Below the pieces are notes generated by a model. That model did no database searches and was not told the origin of the DNA. It saw only the letters and a list, made by a program, of their open reading frames with translations. From Saccharopolyspora phatthalungensis (GTDB taxonomy: Bacteria; Actinomycetota; Actinomycetes; Mycobacteriales; Pseudonocardiaceae), in contig NZ_JACHIW010000001.1 in the NCBI RefSeq assembly GCF_014203395.1, positions 930,001-994,000 of the forward strand: a DNA stretch of 64,000 bases. The letters run 5' to 3'. The first letter of the stretch is position 1; each line of letters begins with the position of its first letter. This document shows positions 62,601 to 64,000 of the stretch, in pieces. A program made the position numbers and the translations under genes.

Positions 62601-62904
62601 GCCCCGATCCGGCGAGCCGGCGCAGCCGGGCCCGCACCCGGTCGGCGAGCTGCCGCGCGGCCTTGCGGGTGAACGTCAGGCCAAGGATGCGCTCGGGCGT
62701 CACCAACTGGTTGGCGACCAGCCACACCACACGGGCGGCCATCGTCTCCGTCTTCCCCGCACCTGCACCCGCCACCACCAGCGCCGGTTCGGCGGGCGCG
62801 GCGATCACCGCCGCCTGCTCCTGCGTAGGCGGATGCAGCCCAAGAGCCTGCGCAATCCGATGTGGACTGACGATTCGCGCCAATTGGCCATGGGATGCGC
62901 TCAC
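59623..62904 (-). CDS. adnB: AdnB-like helicase-nuclease subunit
   Basis: A 1,093-residue protein, the length of mycobacterial AdnB. The N-terminal UvrD-type motor has Walker A AGAGAGKTETM, motif II VLLDEYQDTGHAQR, motif III AVGDPAQAIYGWRG and motif [16 protein letters not shown]. The C-terminal RecB-like nuclease has GTAFHAWLEHRF, the metal Asp in RGRMDAVFADADGG and the DxK motif VLDWKTGAVPG. With AdnA it resects double-strand breaks. I chose GTG 62904 (VSASHGQLARIV). The upstream adnA end is 160 bp away, a wider gap than the overlap usual in mycobacteria. Confidence 0.9.
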   Translation of the reverse strand: MSASHGQLARIVSPHRIAQALGLHPPTQEQAAVIAAPAEPALVVAGAGAGKTETMAARVVWLVANQLVTPERILGLTFTRKAARQLADRVRARLRRLAGSGLLDEVDPSGQLRSAVLTEEPTVLTYHAYAGRLVGEHGLRVPVEPGARLLTETASWQLAHRVVATWTEDIDTDKVPATVTGYLLALAGELAEHLVSPDQLRAHAEKLCQVVENAPRAKGQRANLPQDLVKVVAAQRLRVALMPLVEEYAQRKRREGAMDFADQMSLAALLATEHPEVVDGERARYGAVLLDEYQDTGHAQRVLLRSLFGRGLPLPVTAVGDPAQAIYGWRGASAANLPRFTDDFPRIEDESKARAHRYGLLTSFRNPPEVLHVANAVSGPLRETGLEVDELRARDGAEAGDIRLALAEHVREERDWVADQVTAQWQAALDETGRPPTAAVLVRRRADMADIAAALRGRGLPVEVVGLGGLLDEPEVRDLVSALRLLVDPLAGTAAMRLLTGSRWRLGAADIAALWDRARQLGAQAFGAPESTDPSAVVTAALPGENAEQAGLVDALDDPGNEQHYSAAGYRRARSLGKELAKLRRRLDQPLPELVADVERTLLLDIESMARPVGAGRIHLDAFADAVTDFATASPSATLPALLDYLAAAEQAEDGLEPGEVEVAEDRVQVLTVHAAKGLEWQVVAVPHLVNDVFPGKRKSSSWLRSVTELPAELRGDAQDLPRLDVDRLSGLNRKELAEALGIHDEEFEERRLAEERRLLYVAVTRSERTLLLSGHWWGENGDRPKGPSGFLLQLSEVLRESGAGVVDRWTPEPDEDAANPLADAVRCAEWPVDPLGPRRAAVAEGAALVRAALSTVDDLEPEDDEDGWSRDVDVLLAERAAAAQRREQVRLPEHLSVSQLVELAGDTDGLARRLRRPLPFPPNPMTRRGTAFHAWLEHRFTSTALLDFDELPGAADDSAPVHEDLAELQEAFLAGSWADRTPHRVEVPFETQVEGVVLRGRMDAVFADADGGWTVLDWKTGAVPGGDQIPALSVQLAAYRLAWAELSGTPLSKVRAAFHYVRRDYTLRPADLLDANGIRDLIASVPTASRQS

Positions 62905-63064
62905 GTGCACACCCCCTTCCGAGACCGTCGCCGCGACGCCGACCGCCGAAAAGCGCACGGGCCGTCGCAAGCGGCGCAGCCGCTGAGCCCACCACCGCAA
63001 CCGGCACCGCCGCTGAGGTTCCGCCGCCCGCACCGCCATTCAAGACCAGACGCGCATTCTCTGA

Positions 63065-64000
63065 TCACTGCGCGACCTGTCTTCCGGTTGGGTGGACCGG
63101 GCAGCAGATGCGCGCCGGACAACGCGGGCAGTCGGTGTTCTCGCTGGCCACGTAGGCCGGGCCGAGGCTGGACGCGGCGGCAGTGTGCACCACGTCGAGC
63201 CACACCTCAATGCGCTCGGCGTCCAGCGCCTGCTGGGCGCGTTCGGTGGCCGCCCCGCTGCGGTCGGATTTGGCGACGTACAGCAGCCGCGCCCCGCCGG
63301 GTTCATCGCCGTCGCCGAAGGCCCCCAGCGCCGCGGCCAGCTGGTAGACCGCCAGCTGCGGGTGCTCCTCGGCATCGCCCTTGCTGACCGGCGTCTTCCC
63401 GGTCTTGACGTCGACCACTACCGGGCGGCCGTCGGCATCGGCCTCCAGCCGGTCGACGCGGCCGCGTAGCCGCAGCCACGGCCCGCCCGGCCGGCCCGGA
63501 ACCGTGACGTCCAAATCCTTCTCCACGCCGATCTGGGTGAGTTCGGCACGTGACTGCACCAGCCAGGCCAGGAACGCATCGAGCATGTGCTCCACGCGCT
63601 TGCGCTCCTTTCGGGAGAACCACGGCGCACCGGCGTCCACCGATTTCCACGCGTCGTCGAGGGCCTTGTGCAGCTGCGCGGTGTCCGCGCCATCAGCGGC
63701 GGCCTGTACAAGAGCGTGCACGAGAGTACCGGTGACCGAGGCGAGTTCTGCGGTGTCCTGGCCGCCGTGCCGCTCGATCAGCCAACGCAGCGGACACTTG
63801 GCCAGGATGTCCACAGTGGATGGCGATACCCGGACCGGATCGTCGCCGGTCACCAGCGGCGCCGAACTGGAGCTCTCCGGTAGGCCGTACCACGTGTCCG
63901 GGCTGGCGCCGGGCACCCCGGCCGCGGCCAGCCGCGCGAGCTGCGCCGCCGCCCGCTCCCGCCGCCTCGGCTCCGTCTCCGCGTCGCACACCACCCGGCG
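63065..64000 (-). CDS. adnA: AdnA-like helicase-nuclease subunit, C-terminal part
   Basis: The C-terminal ~310 residues of a protein that continues past the right edge. The nuclease domain has the His in GTLVHALVQAAADG, the Asp in RGRVDRLEADADGR and the DxK motif VVDVKTGKTPVSK. An iron-sulphur nuclease staple is suggested by the early Cys in LAKCPLRWLIERHG and three cysteines at the end (DCPRCPARICCP). This Fe-S set marks AdnA (the first gene of adnAB) rather than AdnB. Its helicase part is outside the window. Confidence 0.88.
   Translation of the reverse strand, partial: RRVVCDAETEPRRRERAAAQLARLAAAGVPGASPDTWYGLPESSSSAPLVTGDDPVRVSPSTVDILAKCPLRWLIERHGGQDTAELASVTGTLVHALVQAAADGADTAQLHKALDDAWKSVDAGAPWFSRKERKRVEHMLDAFLAWLVQSRAELTQIGVEKDLDVTVPGRPGGPWLRLRGRVDRLEADADGRPVVVDVKTGKTPVSKGDAEEHPQLAVYQLAAALGAFGDGDEPGGARLLYVAKSDRSGAATERAQQALDAERIEVWLDVVHTAAASSLGPAYVASENTDCPRCPARICCPVHPTGRQVAQ

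Noticed and set aside
1..64000. CRISPR arrays or riboswitches
   Set aside because: No regularly spaced direct repeats and no recognisable riboswitch core were seen on either strand.

Overview
The window is high-GC actinobacterial chromosome and most resembles Pseudonocardiaceae, probably a Saccharopolyspora-like organism. The reasons are strong G/C at third codon positions, many GTG starts, a WhiB7-type regulator with an AT-hook tail, EspG/PPE-like proteins, a DUF3558 lipoprotein, an actinobacterial ssrA tag, and a gene order on the right half matching the mycobacterial UPF0182 - PDZ - DUF2342 - ABC1 - whiB7 - uvrD2 - nudC - K+ channel - adnB/adnA block. The genus is inferred, not proven.

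1-12,700: assorted metabolic and regulatory genes. Two coupled short-chain dehydrogenases are followed by a frameshifted EthD-like gene, and a VOC protein and a TetR regulator diverge over a large dyad operator. Next come a tRNA-Ala(GGC), a PaaK-like CoA ligase, a type II NADH dehydrogenase overlapping a DUF6158 gene, an MFS transporter, a GNAT acetyltransferase, a UvrD-like helicase with a NERD-like N-terminus, and a membrane protein.

12,700-24,970: an accessory island, less GC-biased than its surroundings. It begins with a broken ParB-like fragment. It carries a nuclease-like gene (possible AbiJ-type N-terminus plus Mrr-like PD-(D/E)XK core), a complete four-gene Wadjet type I operon (jetABCD, an SMC-family anti-plasmid system), two unrecognised convergent overlapping genes, and an internally deleted serine recombinase. 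It stops at the 3' end of ssrA. This is the defence region of the window.

24,970-31,540: housekeeping genes for ribosome rescue, cell division and translation, on the minus strand. They are ssrA (tmRNA), an amidohydrolase, smpB, ftsX, ftsE, prfB, a PadR regulator and two identical initiator tRNA genes, each with a strong hairpin terminator. smpB and ssrA lie close together and act in the same trans-translation pathway.

31,540-64,000: the conserved actinobacterial block. UPF0182, PPA1309-family, a PDZ/Lon-like protease, DUF2342, an M48-like metallopeptidase, DUF5679, an ABC1 kinase and a methyltransferase are followed by whiB7 with a long leader (promoter overlapping the end of uvrD2, a 70-codon upstream ORF and an attenuator hairpin). 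Then come uvrD2, an XRE regulator, nudC, a paired M16 protease operon, a four-gene ESX-associated cluster (espG-like, PPE-like, DUF3558 lipoprotein, small helical protein), a DUF2207 membrane protein, a zinc metallopeptidase, two copies of a MITE-like repeat, a TrkA-N potassium channel, two hypotheticals and the adnB/adnA helicase-nuclease genes (adnA cut by the window edge).
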